Shown here: positions 48,027-60,630 of the stretch, one piece after another
Layout: the number at the start of each line of letters is the position of its first letter
How positions within the stretch are numbered: position 1 is the stretch's first letter
From: Marthasterias glacialis
Lineage: Eukaryota; Echinodermata; Asteroidea; Forcipulatida; Asteriidae
Direction of reading: 5' to 3'
Assembly (NCBI GenBank): GCA_911728455.2
Contig: OU452233.1
Coordinates: 19,680,426-19,744,425, forward strand
DNA length: 64,000 nt
Program-made: the position numbers and the translations under genes
The notes under the pieces: model-generated
Seen by the model: the letters and a program-made list of their open reading frames with translations, nothing else
The model's database searches: none
Told to the model about the DNA's origin: nothing

Positions 48027-48470
48027 CTTTTGTCGCGCATTATGCACACAAATTAATGCCACGACATTATGACTTTGACCGTAGCAGGGACAACATACAT
48101 GTACGATAACATATGACTGTATGTACATTACAATAAAGGTACATACATTACATGCACGGCCGGCCCCCAACGGACGGACGGACGGCTGCACCCAGCCTCG
48201 CTTTCAGTAAAGTACAAATCAACGGCTGTTTCATTCATCCTTCTGTATGCAACTTGTGCGGGGTTAACTGCTGTGTCGCCTATCAAAAACAGTGAAGATA
48301 CCGTTTATATGATTAAACATTATTTGCTTTGGTATGCATGCGGCTCCATAATAACGTTTTTATGCCTTGCGGATTCAGAATTCGAGGAAAAATAACATGA
48401 ATGCCTCGACCATGGGGGATTAAATCCTAACAGGTCGTAAAAATAAAACAGAGGAATATAGGCCTACTCC

Positions 48471-48509
<39 letters not shown>

Positions 48510-49052
48510 TAGCAATTACCTGAAAAACAAGAAAGGTAATGGCTGAGTTCATTCCTATTATGATTTTTGGAATTGCTCCTTATCCATTGGTCATGCAATG
48601 AAACACATGCAGTATATTGCAATTAGTGAGTAGTGGTAAAAAAACAACACAAGCCTCACTACGACCACATTCTACATAGAAACATACGGTCAGCAATTTT
48701 GTGGAATCAAGAATTTGGTCCTACGAAATGGTGGACCGTGTTCTGTCATGAAATTAAACAAAAACCAAACAATTTCAAGGGATATTTATGTGAATCATTA
48801 CATCTTTAAAATATCTATCCAACCATATTAATTTCATGACAAACGGTTTTTCTAGCCCAAAAGCGCCCAATCAGATGGCACGTGTACCTTGAAGATTCTA
48901 TCACGTGGCTGCCCGCACATTTGAAAACAAACACACTGACACGGTTCATCCTCTAAACATCGCTACCACTTCACACCATTCATCATCAGATTTTAATACT
49001 TATTGTAGTATCTGAGTGAAAACAAAAGCTCGTTGGGATACATTTTTTCGTT
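48027..49052. promoter_or_regulatory. Divergent upstream region of the THAP-DDE gene and ACER3
   Basis: A 1.0-kb gap between divergent start codons. It has a poly-A run (48474-48506), a dispersed repeat (48650-48895) and two CACGTG E-boxes at 48879-48884 and 48902-48907, 23 bp apart and about 150 bp before the ACER3 start. CACGTG binds bHLH factors; a role here is inference. Confidence 0.5.
48650..48895. repeat. Dispersed repeat (AAGCGCCCAATC family), copy 1
   Basis: Shares ordered blocks (CCACATTCT, AGAAACATACG, CAATTTTGTGGA, CTATCCAACCATATTAATTTCA, AAAGCGCCCAATC) with the reverse complement of 60185-60372. It ends about 160 bp before the ACER3 start codon. Confidence 0.75.
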
Positions 49053-52000
49053 ATGGCTCCAGTCGAAGGAATTTACGGTGGAAATGAACATGGGAACACT
49101 GGATTCTGGGGTCCTGTGTCTTCCACCTTAGACTGGTGTGAAAGTAACTACTACACAACAGACTACATTGCCGAGTTCTGTAAGTAAAAGATTATTTGAA
49201 TATTCCGTATATGTTATCCATTTCAACGTTTCATATTTTATCTACAAGTAAGGGCATCGTGAACCATAATTATCTTTCAAAGGAAGTTTTTTTTAGAATT
49301 ACCAAAATTTTATACTTGAGTTATTTCATGAATTCACATTTATCAGGCCATATATATTCAAAACACAATTAGGTTTAGAATACTGGGTCGAAATGTAACC
49401 TTGTATAGATTACTGAAAACCCATTGAAATAAAGCACGTATGCAACAGTGTACACAATATTATCATCTTTCTTAATTACTGATGAGATAAAATCGTTTAC
49501 GTTGTTTTTATATTAAGCGGATTTTTAAGATTAACAACTCTTTGTTTAAACCATGCGAATGATTAAATAAGTTAGGCTTGTATGAACTAATTTATACAGT
49601 GGAACCAGGACGGGATTAGGCCTAATAGAATTGCGTCAGCCGCCTATCGTAACGCAAATGTGTGGTGTTTGAGTATTGTGGCGGTTGCTTGACATTAATA
49701 GCCAGGTTTAAATACAGACGGAACAAGATTTTAAACAGCAACAACAACCGTCCCTGAGTAAGTTCTGGATTCCGGATTCCAGATCACTTGGCAAATTGTA
49801 TCGATAACACAGCAGACCCGTATTTCAGACCAGATTGACCAAGATTCTTTACCCAGATCCAATTCACTTCTAACTTGATGTCTCGTACATCCCCCCTTCA
49901 CCATGGACCCAGATCCAATTCACTTCTAACTTGATGTCTCGTACATCCCCTCTTCACCATGGACCCAGATCCAATTCACTTCTAACTTGATGTCTCGTAC
50001 ATCCCCCCTTCACCATGGACCCAGATCCAATTCACTTCTAACTTGATGTCTTGTACATCCCCCCTTCACCATGGACCCAGATCCAATTCACTTCTAACTT
50101 GATGTCTTGTACATCCCCCCTTCACCATGGACCCAGATCCAATTCACTTCTAACTTGATGTCTTGTACATCCCCCCTTCACCATGGATCCAGATCCAATT
50201 CACTTCTAACTTGATGTCTTGTACATCCCCCCTTCACCATGAACCCAGATCCAATTCACTTCTAACTTGATGTCTTGTACATCCCCCCTTCACCATGGAT
50301 CCAGATCCAATTCACTTCTAACTTGATGTCTTGTACATCCCCCCTTCACCATGAACCCAGATCCAATTCACTTCTAACTTGATGTCTTGTACATCCCCCC
50401 TTCACCATGGACCCAGATGCAATTCACTTCTAACTTGATGTCTTGTACATCCCCCCTTCACCATGGACCCAGATCCAATTCACTTCTAACTTGATGTCTT
50501 GTACATCCCCCCTTCACCATGGACCCAGATCCAATTCACTTCTAACTTGATGTCTCGTACATCCCCCCTTCACCATGGACCCAGATCCAATTCACTTCTA
50601 ACTTGATGTCTCGTACATCCCCCCTTCACCATGAACCCAGATCCAATTCACTTCTAACTTGATGTCTTGTACATCCCCCCTTCACCATGGACCCAGATCC
50701 AATTCACTTCTAACTTGATGTCTTGTACATCCCCCCTTCACCAGGTACCCAGATCCAATTCACTTCTAACTTGATGTCTCGTACATCCCCCCTTCACCAT
50801 GAACCCAGATCCAATTCACTTCTAACTTGATGTCTTGTACATCCCCCCTTCACCAGGTACCCAGATCCAATTCACTTCTAACTTGATGTCTTGTACATCC
50901 CCCCTTCACCATGGACCCAGATCCAATTCACTTCTAACTTGATGTCTCGTACGACCCAGATCCAATTCACTTCTAACTTGATGTCTCGTACATCCCCCTT
51001 CACCATGAACCCAGATCCAATTCACTTCTAACTTGATGTCTTGTACACCCCCCCCCTCACCATGGACCCAGATCCAATTCACTTCTAACTTGATGTCTTG
51101 TACATCCCCCCTTCACCATGGACCCAGATCCAATTCACTTCTAACTTGATGTCTCGTACGACCCAGATCCAATTCACTTCTAACTTGATGTCTCGTACAT
51201 CCCCCCTTCACCATGAACCCAGATCCAATTCACTTCTAACTTGATGTCTCGTACGACCCAGATCCAATTCACTTCTAACTTGATGTCTCGTACATCCCCC
51301 CTTCACCATGAACCCAGATCCAATTCACTTCTAACTTGATGTCTTGTACATCCCCCTTCACCATGGACCCAGATCCAATTCACTTCTAACTTGATGTCTT
51401 GTACACCCCCCCCTTCACCATGGACCCAGATCCAATTCACTTCTAACTTGATGTCTTGTACATCCCCCCTTCACCATGGACCCAGATCCAATTCACTTCT
51501 AACTTGATGTCTTGTACATCCCCCCTTCACCATGAACCCAGATCCAATTCACTTCTAACTTGATGTCTCGTACATCCCCCCTTCACCATGAACCCAGATC
51601 CAATTCACTTCTAACTTGATGTCTTGTACATCCCCCCTTCACCATGGACCCAGATCCAATTCACTTCTAACTTGATGTCTTGTACATCCCCCCTTCACCA
51701 TGGACCCAGATCCAATTCACTTCTAACTTGATGTCTTGTACATCCCCCCTTCACCATGGACCCAGATCCAATTCACTTCTAACTTGATGTCTTGTACATC
51801 CCCCCTTCACCATGGACCCAGATCCAATTCACTTCTAACTTGATGTCTTGTACATCCCCCCTTCACCATGGACCCAGATCCAATTCACTTCTAACTTGAT
51901 GTCTTGTACATCCCCCCTTCACCATGGACCCAGATCCAATTCACTTCTAACTTGATGTCTTGTACATCCCCCCTTCACCATGGACCCAGATCCAATTCAC

Positions 52001-52457
52001 TTCTAACTTGATGTCTTGTACATCCCCCCTTCACCATGGACCCAGATCCAATTCACTTCTAACTTGATGTCTCGTACATCCCCCCTTCACCAGGGACCCA
52101 GATGCAATTCACTTCTAACTTGATGTCTCGTACATCCCCCTTCACCATGGACCCAGATCCAATTCACTTCTAACTTGATGTCTCGTACATCCCCCCTTCA
52201 CCAGGGACCCAGATCCAATTTACTTTTGACTTTGATATATTATACCCCTTCACATACAGGGAATACAGTAAGCAACATCATATTCATTGTACCACCACTC
52301 TTTGGGATTCTCTATGCGTGGCGAGATGAAGTCGACTTGAGGTATATCTTATCATACGTGGGAGTCATTTGTGAGTACACATTCACCACCCACGACAACC
52401 ATGTGTTGCCTACTAGGCATACGAGTTCAATTTCGTTTCATTGTGTAATTTTTGTTA

Positions 52458-52491
<34 letters not shown>

Positions 52492-55400
52492 GATTTCTGT
52501 TACTACCGGATCAAGTTCCGTATGCAACTTCCATCGGTGTGACAATCTCTGTCGATTGCAAGTGTTCCTTAAGCTATATTGTTGACGTCACTAATAGCCT
52601 TTTAACAAGATAATGTTATGTTCCTTAAATTGTAGCCTCGATTTGATTAAAACAAAACGAAACCGACTGAACTGAAGCGGAATTTTGCTATCTGAATAAA
52701 GTTAGAATGTAATGATTATGCTTTCCTTGGTCACAGGTATTGGAGTTGGATCGACGGCATTCCATATGACTTTGAGCCTTCACGCCCAGGTATTCCTTTA
52801 CCTTTTACATTCAATTCCATTCACCATGCCAAACAAGAAGATTATTTGCAAAGTAACATTTGTTTAGAATATTGGTTAGATTCTAAGCTGCCAAACCTAA
52901 ACCAATTCAACAGCTCCCAAGACCAGTTCACTTATCACGTCAGGTGTCCTAAATCAAGGAGGGGAACCCACTTATGCTTGTAAGTTATTACAAGCAACCA
53001 GGTGATTTTAACTAGTAAGCCAGTAAAATTAAGGTTAATTATTAAATTAACCTCCGAAAAAGAAGATTCCTAAATATTACCACAACCACAAAAATGGCAA
53101 GAAAACTAAATGCATACAATTTAAATCCATACAAAAGATACCTAGTGGCACACAAAAACATCACATGTCCGCATTAATCATGCAGAAGGCTATAGATGAA
53201 TGCATTCCTTTGTTTTAAATTTGAACTTCATAATTTGCTTTTTTCCTGTGGACACTGACGTCTTTACAAAATGCAAACCGAAAAAAGAAGAAAGGAAAAC
53301 CATCACCCACAGTAATACGGTAACATAAAAGAGGGTATGTAATGGCTCTATGCTATGGCTGATTGCTTGTTTTTGAAATTACACATTTTTCCTTTAGGTT
53401 TTTGGTTTTGTCACTATAACCATCTACAACATATACATTCCACCTTTAGTTTGTGGGTTTTGTCAATAACATGATACATGTACTTGGTTTCTTAGTTTGT
53501 GTTTTTATCTTTTATTCGGAAGCCCAAAACACTTAACACTATCAGGACGCGGGTGGTGGATGTGCCCCTACAATAATTTTGACTGTAACTTTCAAACGCT
53601 GCATTCGATTACCGCAAAAACTTCTGACTTTTCCAAATATTTTGTAAAAGAATGTTGTCATCTGTTACCATGGCAACCGTTTGTTTGACTTTTGGTCAAA
53701 CGTTTTTAACGTTTTTGAGGTTTAATCCAGTAACTTGTTCGATGGAGTGTTTTTTTGTTATTATGAACGAAAACGACAGCACAACTTAAAATGCTGTTCT
53801 CACTTTTATACGTTACTTTTACTTTTCAATGACTTTCATATTTTCTAATTTTTTTAATTCGTTATGCTTCAAGAATTCATTTGAAGATTTTATGCACGAA
53901 TTATGGCTTTCACCAATAGTACTACCCGCCAAATTTCTCACAAAACACAACACATTGTTTAGTTTGCACAAAAACATAATGTTTTCTCCTGATTACATTC
54001 GTTATCATTTAAAAAGAATTATGGTACCACGATGTTTGATTTGTTTCACTGTCTATTGTCTCTACAAGGATATGTTGACATCGTGAACTGTTGATGAAAT
54101 GCCTGTTTTTGTGCACACTTTTGAAAGGAATTATTAAAATGTTTGTTAACGACGCGGTTGCAGTGGGGCATTTTTGTAAACCAAAAGACCAACGAGAGTC
54201 ACTTTTGTTACTTAAAAACACCCTTGAAAAAAGGGTCCGGAGGATCAGAATAGCTGAAACCTAAAATCTTGTCTTTGTAATCGCCGAAATCAAACATCTC
54301 AGTTTAGTTTATGTGAAATAATACCCTCCGCCCTCTCTATCACTACGCAGATGCTGGACGAGATGTCTATGTTGTGGTCGACCTCATTATTTGTGTATTG
54401 TCTGTGAGTATATATTCAATCAAATGGATTGATAGTTTTGGTAAAGCTTATTTTAAACAAGGTTTGAGTCTCAGTTTCTAGAAAGATTATTTCCAGATGT
54501 AGGGATCCCATAAGTCTTGCAGCGATTGGGGAGGAAGGAGGAACGGTCCTAGGTGTCGAGCATTCTTCGTAAAAGTTTACGATACACGATTCAACTATCC
54601 CTTTAAAATACAATATTTCTACGACTAGCTAACAAAGCTGAGCATTCTCAGCATTTGGCAAGAGCCATGCTCCCTACAAAATCAACAGAAATATCCACAG
54701 ATAATATCATGTGCTCTCTCTTGCTCATTTATTATGTCAAATCTTTGTCCAAATTTTCATTGAAGCTTTGCATTTGGATTTGTATAAAAATCGACCAAAC
54801 AAAGTAATAATTCTGATTTCAGGATGGAGACAAACTCCAAGTCGCAAAGAGCAAATGTCTCTCTAATACTGTCGTTGCTGTGCTATAACGCTGTAGCAAG
54901 TCTCTCCTACGTATTACTACAACACCCGTTGTTATTTCAGGTAAATTCATATCATACACATTCTTTCTGTTCTTTTTATGTTTTATGCGGGTGGGGGAAT
55001 AACTGAGGTACTACAGTGCTCAGTTTGACGACCACCAGTATTCATGGTTGCCAGCAAGCTAAAGCAAGGCATAATTTGGTACGGTCAGGTGCTCCATCTT
55101 ATAATGCCAGTGTCTCACCGAGCCTTACTGTCGAAGTAGAACAAAGTCACATTGAAACACGTTCAATTAACGTGACATTTTTTTATTCTTGTGATTTTTG
55201 TAACTCATGCTCGATAATTTGTTTCAGTTTGCCTTTGGGTCGCTTACCATCATCCTCATAGCGAGGGCTGTCCACATGAGTAGGTAGGCTACCTTTAAAA
55301 ATCTCAGAACATAGATCTGTTGATTGGTGAAAACAAATAGACCAATCAATGCATTAAGCCCCGCCCCGTAAACATACTGACCAACCACAGCATTGGCTAT

Positions 55401-57467
55401 TATATGACCACTGTATACCTGGGAAGCACAATATGCATCTATTCAATGCCAAACTGCACGACGTGAACGCGCACGCATGTTTACATTTTCCAATATGATT
55501 TTATCGTGTCGGACTTATGTTGGTCTTTCAGCGGCGTAGCCAAAGCTGTGATTGGTCAACAAGTAAGGGCGTGTCTTAATGGATCGCTGTACTATAAAGC
55601 AAGTATAATAAATTACCTTTCAGTTGAAAGCTGATGTTATGTACATAAGGATTATGTCAGACATTTTCGAAACAAATGTTACATCTTTAGGTCTTGACTT
55701 CTTGCTTGCAATCGGAATACTCTTAAATAAAGATGCATTATGGGAAGCTTTGTACTTGGCTTTACAATGACATACTCATTTAGATTTACTAATTGCTATC
55801 TCCATTAATATTCAGTTATCACATGTAAGAAACTTGGTAACGAGCTGTTGAGCTTTTGCTTGTGTTTTCTCCAAATTTCTTCAAAAGAACTCAAGATTGT
55901 AGCGGTTGCAGGTTTCTGTTGTGTTATGCCGTGATCATATATGCTATTGCGTTTACAGTGTGGAACATAGACAACCTATGCTGTGAATATGTACAGTAAG
56001 TATTGCCAAGGGTGGAGAAGTGTTTCAAGGGAGGGCTCGTTAAATGCCTACATCATTCTGCTTAACGTTTATTCAGACATGCAACTTTTCAGTTGATCAG
56101 CTTTTTTTTTCACTTTAAAAATAATAATGACATTGAATACTGAAAAACACTACGAATTTTCGTATGGTTGGCCATTTCCGTCGTTGTGCGAAGTTGTTTG
56201 ACTTATAGTTGAATAAATCCATAGCGAACCCAGAACCTCAGTCCTCCATTATAATTTATTCCAACGATACACAAAGTTGTTTACATAAATATAATTTCCT
56301 GCATGTTTCTGTTTGTAATTTCTGAACCAGATGGATACGGAATTCGTTACTGCCATGCTTCACAGCAGTAACCCAACTACATGCGTGGTGGCATTTCCTC
56401 GTTGGTATAGCCTGTCACAGTCAGATTCTTTTAAGGTAATCTTTTTTATACAGCTCCTTGAGAGATGGATACCACACCTTACGTGTTTGATACGATATTC
56501 TAGAAAACCCTGTCACAATATGGGGTTGAAAACAGTTCAAACCTAACCCCTGAGGTAAACAAACAAGTAAAACAAACACGTTGCTATCGGAGCACTCTTA
56601 AAGTTTAATCGCTCCGCCAATACCGGTATGATCCTTCAACCTTGTTCTATCTGAAAGGCTTTAAGGTTTTTTACTTCTTCTTTTTGCAGTTGTTATGTCC
56701 GCTGCACTTTTTTGAAGCATCGATGTACCATCAAGGTAAGGTCACGAAAATGCAACGCATGTCTTTGCAATGTGCTATATTGAAAGAACAGTTCATGAGT
56801 TGATCATTTCCATAACAGCAGCGTAGCCAAGGGGGCCTGTACCATCCCCACAAATTTCCAGTGCCCCTGATAATTTTTTTAGATACATGTAATTCATAAA
56901 AAAATTGGTACCTGGGCCCCTCCACTGCAAAGCAATGCCCCGCGTGTACCCCCCCCCCCCCCCCCCCGCCAGTGAACATTTTTGGCTACTCCGCTGTTTC
57001 ATAAGTGCCTTTGATAATGCCCTCTGAAAATACAGTAATCTCCCCCTTTTACTAGAGGCCTAAAAACAACTTGTTCATGAAACAGTTGAAGCCAAAGAGC
57101 TAATTAAAGCGTTTGTTGAGAAAAAGCTATTAATTTGAAAACCATATCATTATACAAACCTTTTCTTGCCTATAATTAGACGCAATCATTCGCGTGTTCT
57201 TCCAGGCCAGATAGTTGTCCATTTATGGCTTCAACAACAGAATGTTGCTCCTTTTTGGCGAATGAACGTCTTGTGATTTTTTTTCTTCCTTTTTTTCAGC
57301 TATGGTTTGGCTTTCTTCCTTTTTTAAGAGTACATGCCAAGGAAAGCTCTGATGAAGATTTTAACGACAGAAATATGCAGCTACGTAAAGAAGGAGTTAC
57401 CAGCAGCATGACTATTCTCACTTCTGTATCGAAAAGAGGGGCGGTAGGGGTCGTTAGAACTTCGTAA
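49053..57467 (+). CDS. ACER3: Alkaline ceramidase (ACER3-type)
   Basis: Seven-pass ER/Golgi membrane hydrolase that cleaves ceramide to sphingosine and fatty acid. Exons: 49053-49179, 52260-52370, 52737-52789, 54351-54403, 54823-54940, 55228-55283, 55912-55995, 56331-56435, 56690-56735, 57300-57467; 306 residues (human ACER3 267), phases agree. Calcium-site motif STLDWCESNY...YIAEF (Asp27, Trp28, Glu30, Asn32, Glu41). Zinc and catalytic motifs GVGSTAFHMTL, QMLDEMSM and TQLHAWWHFLVG with the HxxxH pair. Hydrophobic segments between them match the family. The N-terminus is about 8 residues longer than human, and the C-terminus has a Ser/Thr-rich extension (KESSDEDFNDRN onward) beyond the family end. 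Intron 1 holds a 2.4-kb minisatellite. Tail-to-tail with the GM2A-like gene. Confidence 0.94.
49851..52259. repeat. 56-bp minisatellite in ACER3 intron 1, about 42 units
   Basis: Unit GGACCCAGATCCAATTCACT-TCTAACTTGATGTCTYGTAC-ATCCCCCCTTCACCAT, very uniform over 2.35 kb. Three short units (near 50945, 51155, 51252) lack ATCCCCCCTTCACCATG. At least four units end CACCAGG. The last unit (52205-52259) is diverged and ends TATACCCCTTCACATACAG, which is the acceptor of exon 2. Confidence 0.96.
52790..54350 (+). other. ACER3 intron 3
   Basis: 1.56 kb, AT-rich, no recognisable gene or repeat. An open frame at 53829-54086 has no family resemblance and ordinary intronic composition. Confidence 0.55.
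55352..55600. repeat. Dispersed repeat (GATTGGTCAA family), copy 1
   Basis: Shares TTAAGCCCCGCCC, GTCGGACTT, TGATTGGTCAA and AGGGC[GA]TGTCTT[AG]ATGGATCG in order with 60493-60630. It lies in ACER3 intron 6. Confidence 0.65.
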
Positions 57468-58272
57468 ACCAGCTCAGCACAGATGCTCACCAGTAAAAAG
57501 GTTGCCTTCCAAAATATCCCCATCATGACGTGTACTGTTTGTGACAGGTTTCCCTCTTAGTTATGTTCTTACCAGACATCTGTTACACTAGGAGTAAGTC
57601 CACCACTGACCAGAGAAAACCTACCCACAGTTCAGGCTGAAGAAGCTCAGCCTCGCCTTGGGAGAACCGCTTGGGATGTAGAAGGGTAGAAGGATATACA
57701 TGTACTCTGGTTTAAGGTTTGTTTTGTCATGATTGAGAAAAGAGGCTCAACCACGAGAAAAAACTCTTCAAAAAGGCGTTATATAAGTAAAGAGGGAAAA
57801 ATCAAAGGTATCGTTAGAAAAGTCATTGGTCCTTCAATCTATGAAGCTTGTTTATTGTTTAATCAACACTCGATAATTTCAAGCTAACTTTTCACTTTTG
57901 TGATGATGTAGTTGTTTCTTTTTCAATACATGAAAGTGCTCCCCGTCGCTCAACGTTCTCTCTCTCTCTCTCTCTAGATGTGATCTACTCAGGAAATTAG
58001 TCAACGATTTTAATGCAATAATTTGTTTTGTTAAATAAATGTTGGTTATTACATGAAGTTTTCATATCAGTTTTCATAATAAAGAATCCACCATTGGAAT
58101 ATAACGTAACATAATATTATTACTTTGTATGTGGACATCAGCGGCGTTTTGTTGGTACCGGTCAAAACGCATTCTGTATGCAAATAAACAAGAGTCACAC
58201 GCCCTACTCATATCCATCCATTCACTGTGATTGGCTCGCTAAAGATTAAACGTCACTCTTGCTCACTGTTCC
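57468..58272. other. Spacer between convergent ACER3 and the GM2A-like gene
   Basis: No gene. Holds the ACER3 3' UTR (AATAAA at about 58036 and 58078) and a short (CT)n run at 57956-57976. Confidence 0.6.
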
Positions 58273-58599
58273 TCAGCCGATGCTATTGAAGTACTCCATG
58301 CATCCAACATCGCCAAGACCGTCCGTCAGTTTTAAGACGGTACGATATTTACCCTAGACAAAGAGAAACAATACATTAATGAAAAAAGAGAAACCAGAGA
58401 ATTTGTCTACAAACCTTCACAAAAGAATGAACTGACTGTTTCATAGAATTGAAAAATACATGTAAAAACTTGATTTGAAATGATTTGATAACTGCTGAAC
58501 ATAATGGCCCAGAATCCGAGTAAATATTTTTAAACTTTTAAATTTTCGGTGAAAAAAGGAAAGCAAAATAATTAGTCAAGTATCAAGTAATCAATCTTT

Positions 58600-58735
58600 T
58601 TGATCCGGACTCCCACTTAATTTCGCTCCGGGAGTATTAAAGTGGGATCCGGACTCTCACTTTATTCCGACCAGGGAGTGTTAAGGTGGGATCTGGACTC
58701 TCACTTCATTCTGACCAGGGAAAGTATTCATATTG
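58600..58735. repeat. Tandem repeat of about 50 bp, 2.5 units
   Basis: Units of the type GGGATCCGGACTCTCACTTTATTCCGACCAGGGAGTGTTAAGGT are repeated three times with substitutions. It is in the last intron of the GM2A-like gene. Confidence 0.8.
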
Positions 58736-60184
58736 AATGCGCCCGGAACGGTTTTAATTAGCAATATTGAGAAATAATTATTGACTTACGCTTAAGAAAC
58801 TATCTAACACAGCGGGAACTTCTGTTGTGTCCAGATAGATACGGACTGGACTGAATGACGTCTGGTACTCTCCAGAACGAATTGGACACGTACATGGTAT
58901 ACCGTTAGCGGCAAACTCGCTTGGGCAACCGTGGACCGCCACCAGAAAACCCGACTAAGCGCAGACATCGTAGGTACTGGGTCGAACATGTCACAGGAGA
59001 ACAAATACAATCGGATTATTTCAAAGACTAACGAGTCTTCCTCATTCATTCAGGCAGAGGGGCAGTACTCCTTTTATCACTTTCTGATAGCTTAAAATCA
59101 AAACATCTTTTTTTTAACATTTTCCTCTAAAATCATTTAAGAGTTTAGGTGATATGCAGGCTTTGGGGCTCCCATAATCACGGGAAATGTGTGTCACATT
59201 AAAATGAATAGATTGTTGCAATCCCAACTAGCCTGATGTATTCGCTACAAATTAAAACAAACCAGTAATGAAATGTGTATCCCATTTGAATTGTAATTGG
59301 CTCCTACCAGCTTCCTATCTTCGTATTATCTCCAAGCGGTACACATGGAACACGTATCTCGGTAGTCCATAACCAAAACACGTTGACGATCTTCTTGATA
59401 GAGAGAGAGACCTTTAAGGGTGCTGTGAGGTTTCTTGAGAGCCCAACATCAAAATTTATTGATGCCCAATCGTTGGTTTGAACTGGATCCGGTAGAATGG
59501 AAAGCCTGCGGATCTGTAAAGGCGCGTTCACTGGAAAACCAAGAAGAAATGTTAATACTAAAAATGAAACCGGTATAAACTACAACACGTGTTAACATTG
59601 TTTTCGTTCACACAGCTACATAGACAGAAAAAGGCGCTACCCCTGAGAGGTGATTTTTAGTTTCATTTTTCTTGCTTTTGTAGTAAAAAATAAACGCAAT
59701 GTCAGACTTGTTTGTTTGTCAGCCTGCCTGTCTTGGCTTACAAGCTACAAAGTGTTTTTGATTTTAAAACTATTTTTTAAAGAAACTGTTTAGGTAGACA
59801 TTGTATAAAGATTGTTGTCTGTTTGTATGTCTGTGAGCAAAATATCTGAAAAGTTAATGATACATATTCAACAAAACTTTGTGGAAAGATTTATTGTGTA
59901 TGCCTAAAATTTTTTTTTGTTACTTTGGCCTAATGACAACCTGCTGACTTTTCATCATTATTATTATGAGATGCGTGACACACTAAAATCCGGAGACAGA
60001 AAAAACTGCAGTATAATTGACATTTCTGAAAGTTGAATTATGTTATCACATTGATAATTTTAATGTCATAATATTACTGTTCAAGTCCTTACTACTGACG
60101 GTACGCTGCACTGTACCGGCATACTGTACCGGTGTGCTGTATGCTGTAGCGGAGTTTTTTTTAATTTTTTTTTTAGTTCGATCA

Positions 60185-60372
60185 TGTTCTTAAAGGGGCC
60201 CGTTGCCTTCGGATTGGGCGCTTTTGGGGTATAAAAAGCGTTTGCTGAAATGAATATAGTTGGGTAGATATTTTGTGTAGAACCAATTTGTTGACTCCAC
60301 AAAATGGCGGAACGTATGTTTCTGTTGTATTTCTCGAAGCAGAATGTGGTTAAATCACTACTCACCAATGAC
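60185..60372. repeat. Dispersed repeat (AAGCGCCCAATC family), copy 2
   Basis: Reverse-orientation relative of 48650-48895, ending AAAGGGGCCCGTTGCCTTCGG. It lies in intron 1 of the GM2A-like gene and produces a spurious 115-codon open frame on the minus strand. Confidence 0.75.
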
Positions 60373-60492
60373 AACACACTTAATGCATTAACAAGGATAA
60401 AGAGCAATTCCAAACAGCAAAATTTCATAAGAAGCGGGGGATGAACTGGTGCGTCTTGAATTTAAAAACGACTTTGTTAATAGAACGATCCT

Positions 60493-60630
60493 TAAGCCCC
60501 GCCCATTGTGCACGTGTGCCATTTGCACTAACGTGTTTGTCGAACTGTTGTCGGACTTTTGGTTTAGCAATCACGTCTATGATTGGTCAATACAGCAAGG
60601 GCATGTCTTGATGGATCGGTTTACTGGATT
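60493..60630. repeat. Dispersed repeat (GATTGGTCAA family), copy 2
   Basis: Colinear with part of 55352-55600 (TTAAGCCCCGCCC, GTCGGACTTTTGG, TGATTGGTCAA). It lies in intron 1 of the GM2A-like gene. Confidence 0.65.

Noticed and set aside
49851-52259. CRISPR-like array
   Set aside because: Units are head-to-tail tandem copies with no unique spacers, inside an animal intron.
52175-52585. 136-codon frame overlapping ACER3 exon 2
   Set aside because: It starts in the minisatellite and reads through exon 2 in frame and then into the intron; only 52260-52370 is coding.
58804-59049. Minus-strand frame of 81 codons over the GM2A-like exon
   Set aside because: Wrong frame: the cysteine-bearing family motifs are in another frame joined correctly by the acceptor at 58977.
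60081-60428. Minus-strand frame of 115 codons with a signal-peptide-like start
   Set aside because: It lies in a dispersed repeat shared with 48650-48895 and inside a GM2A-like intron.
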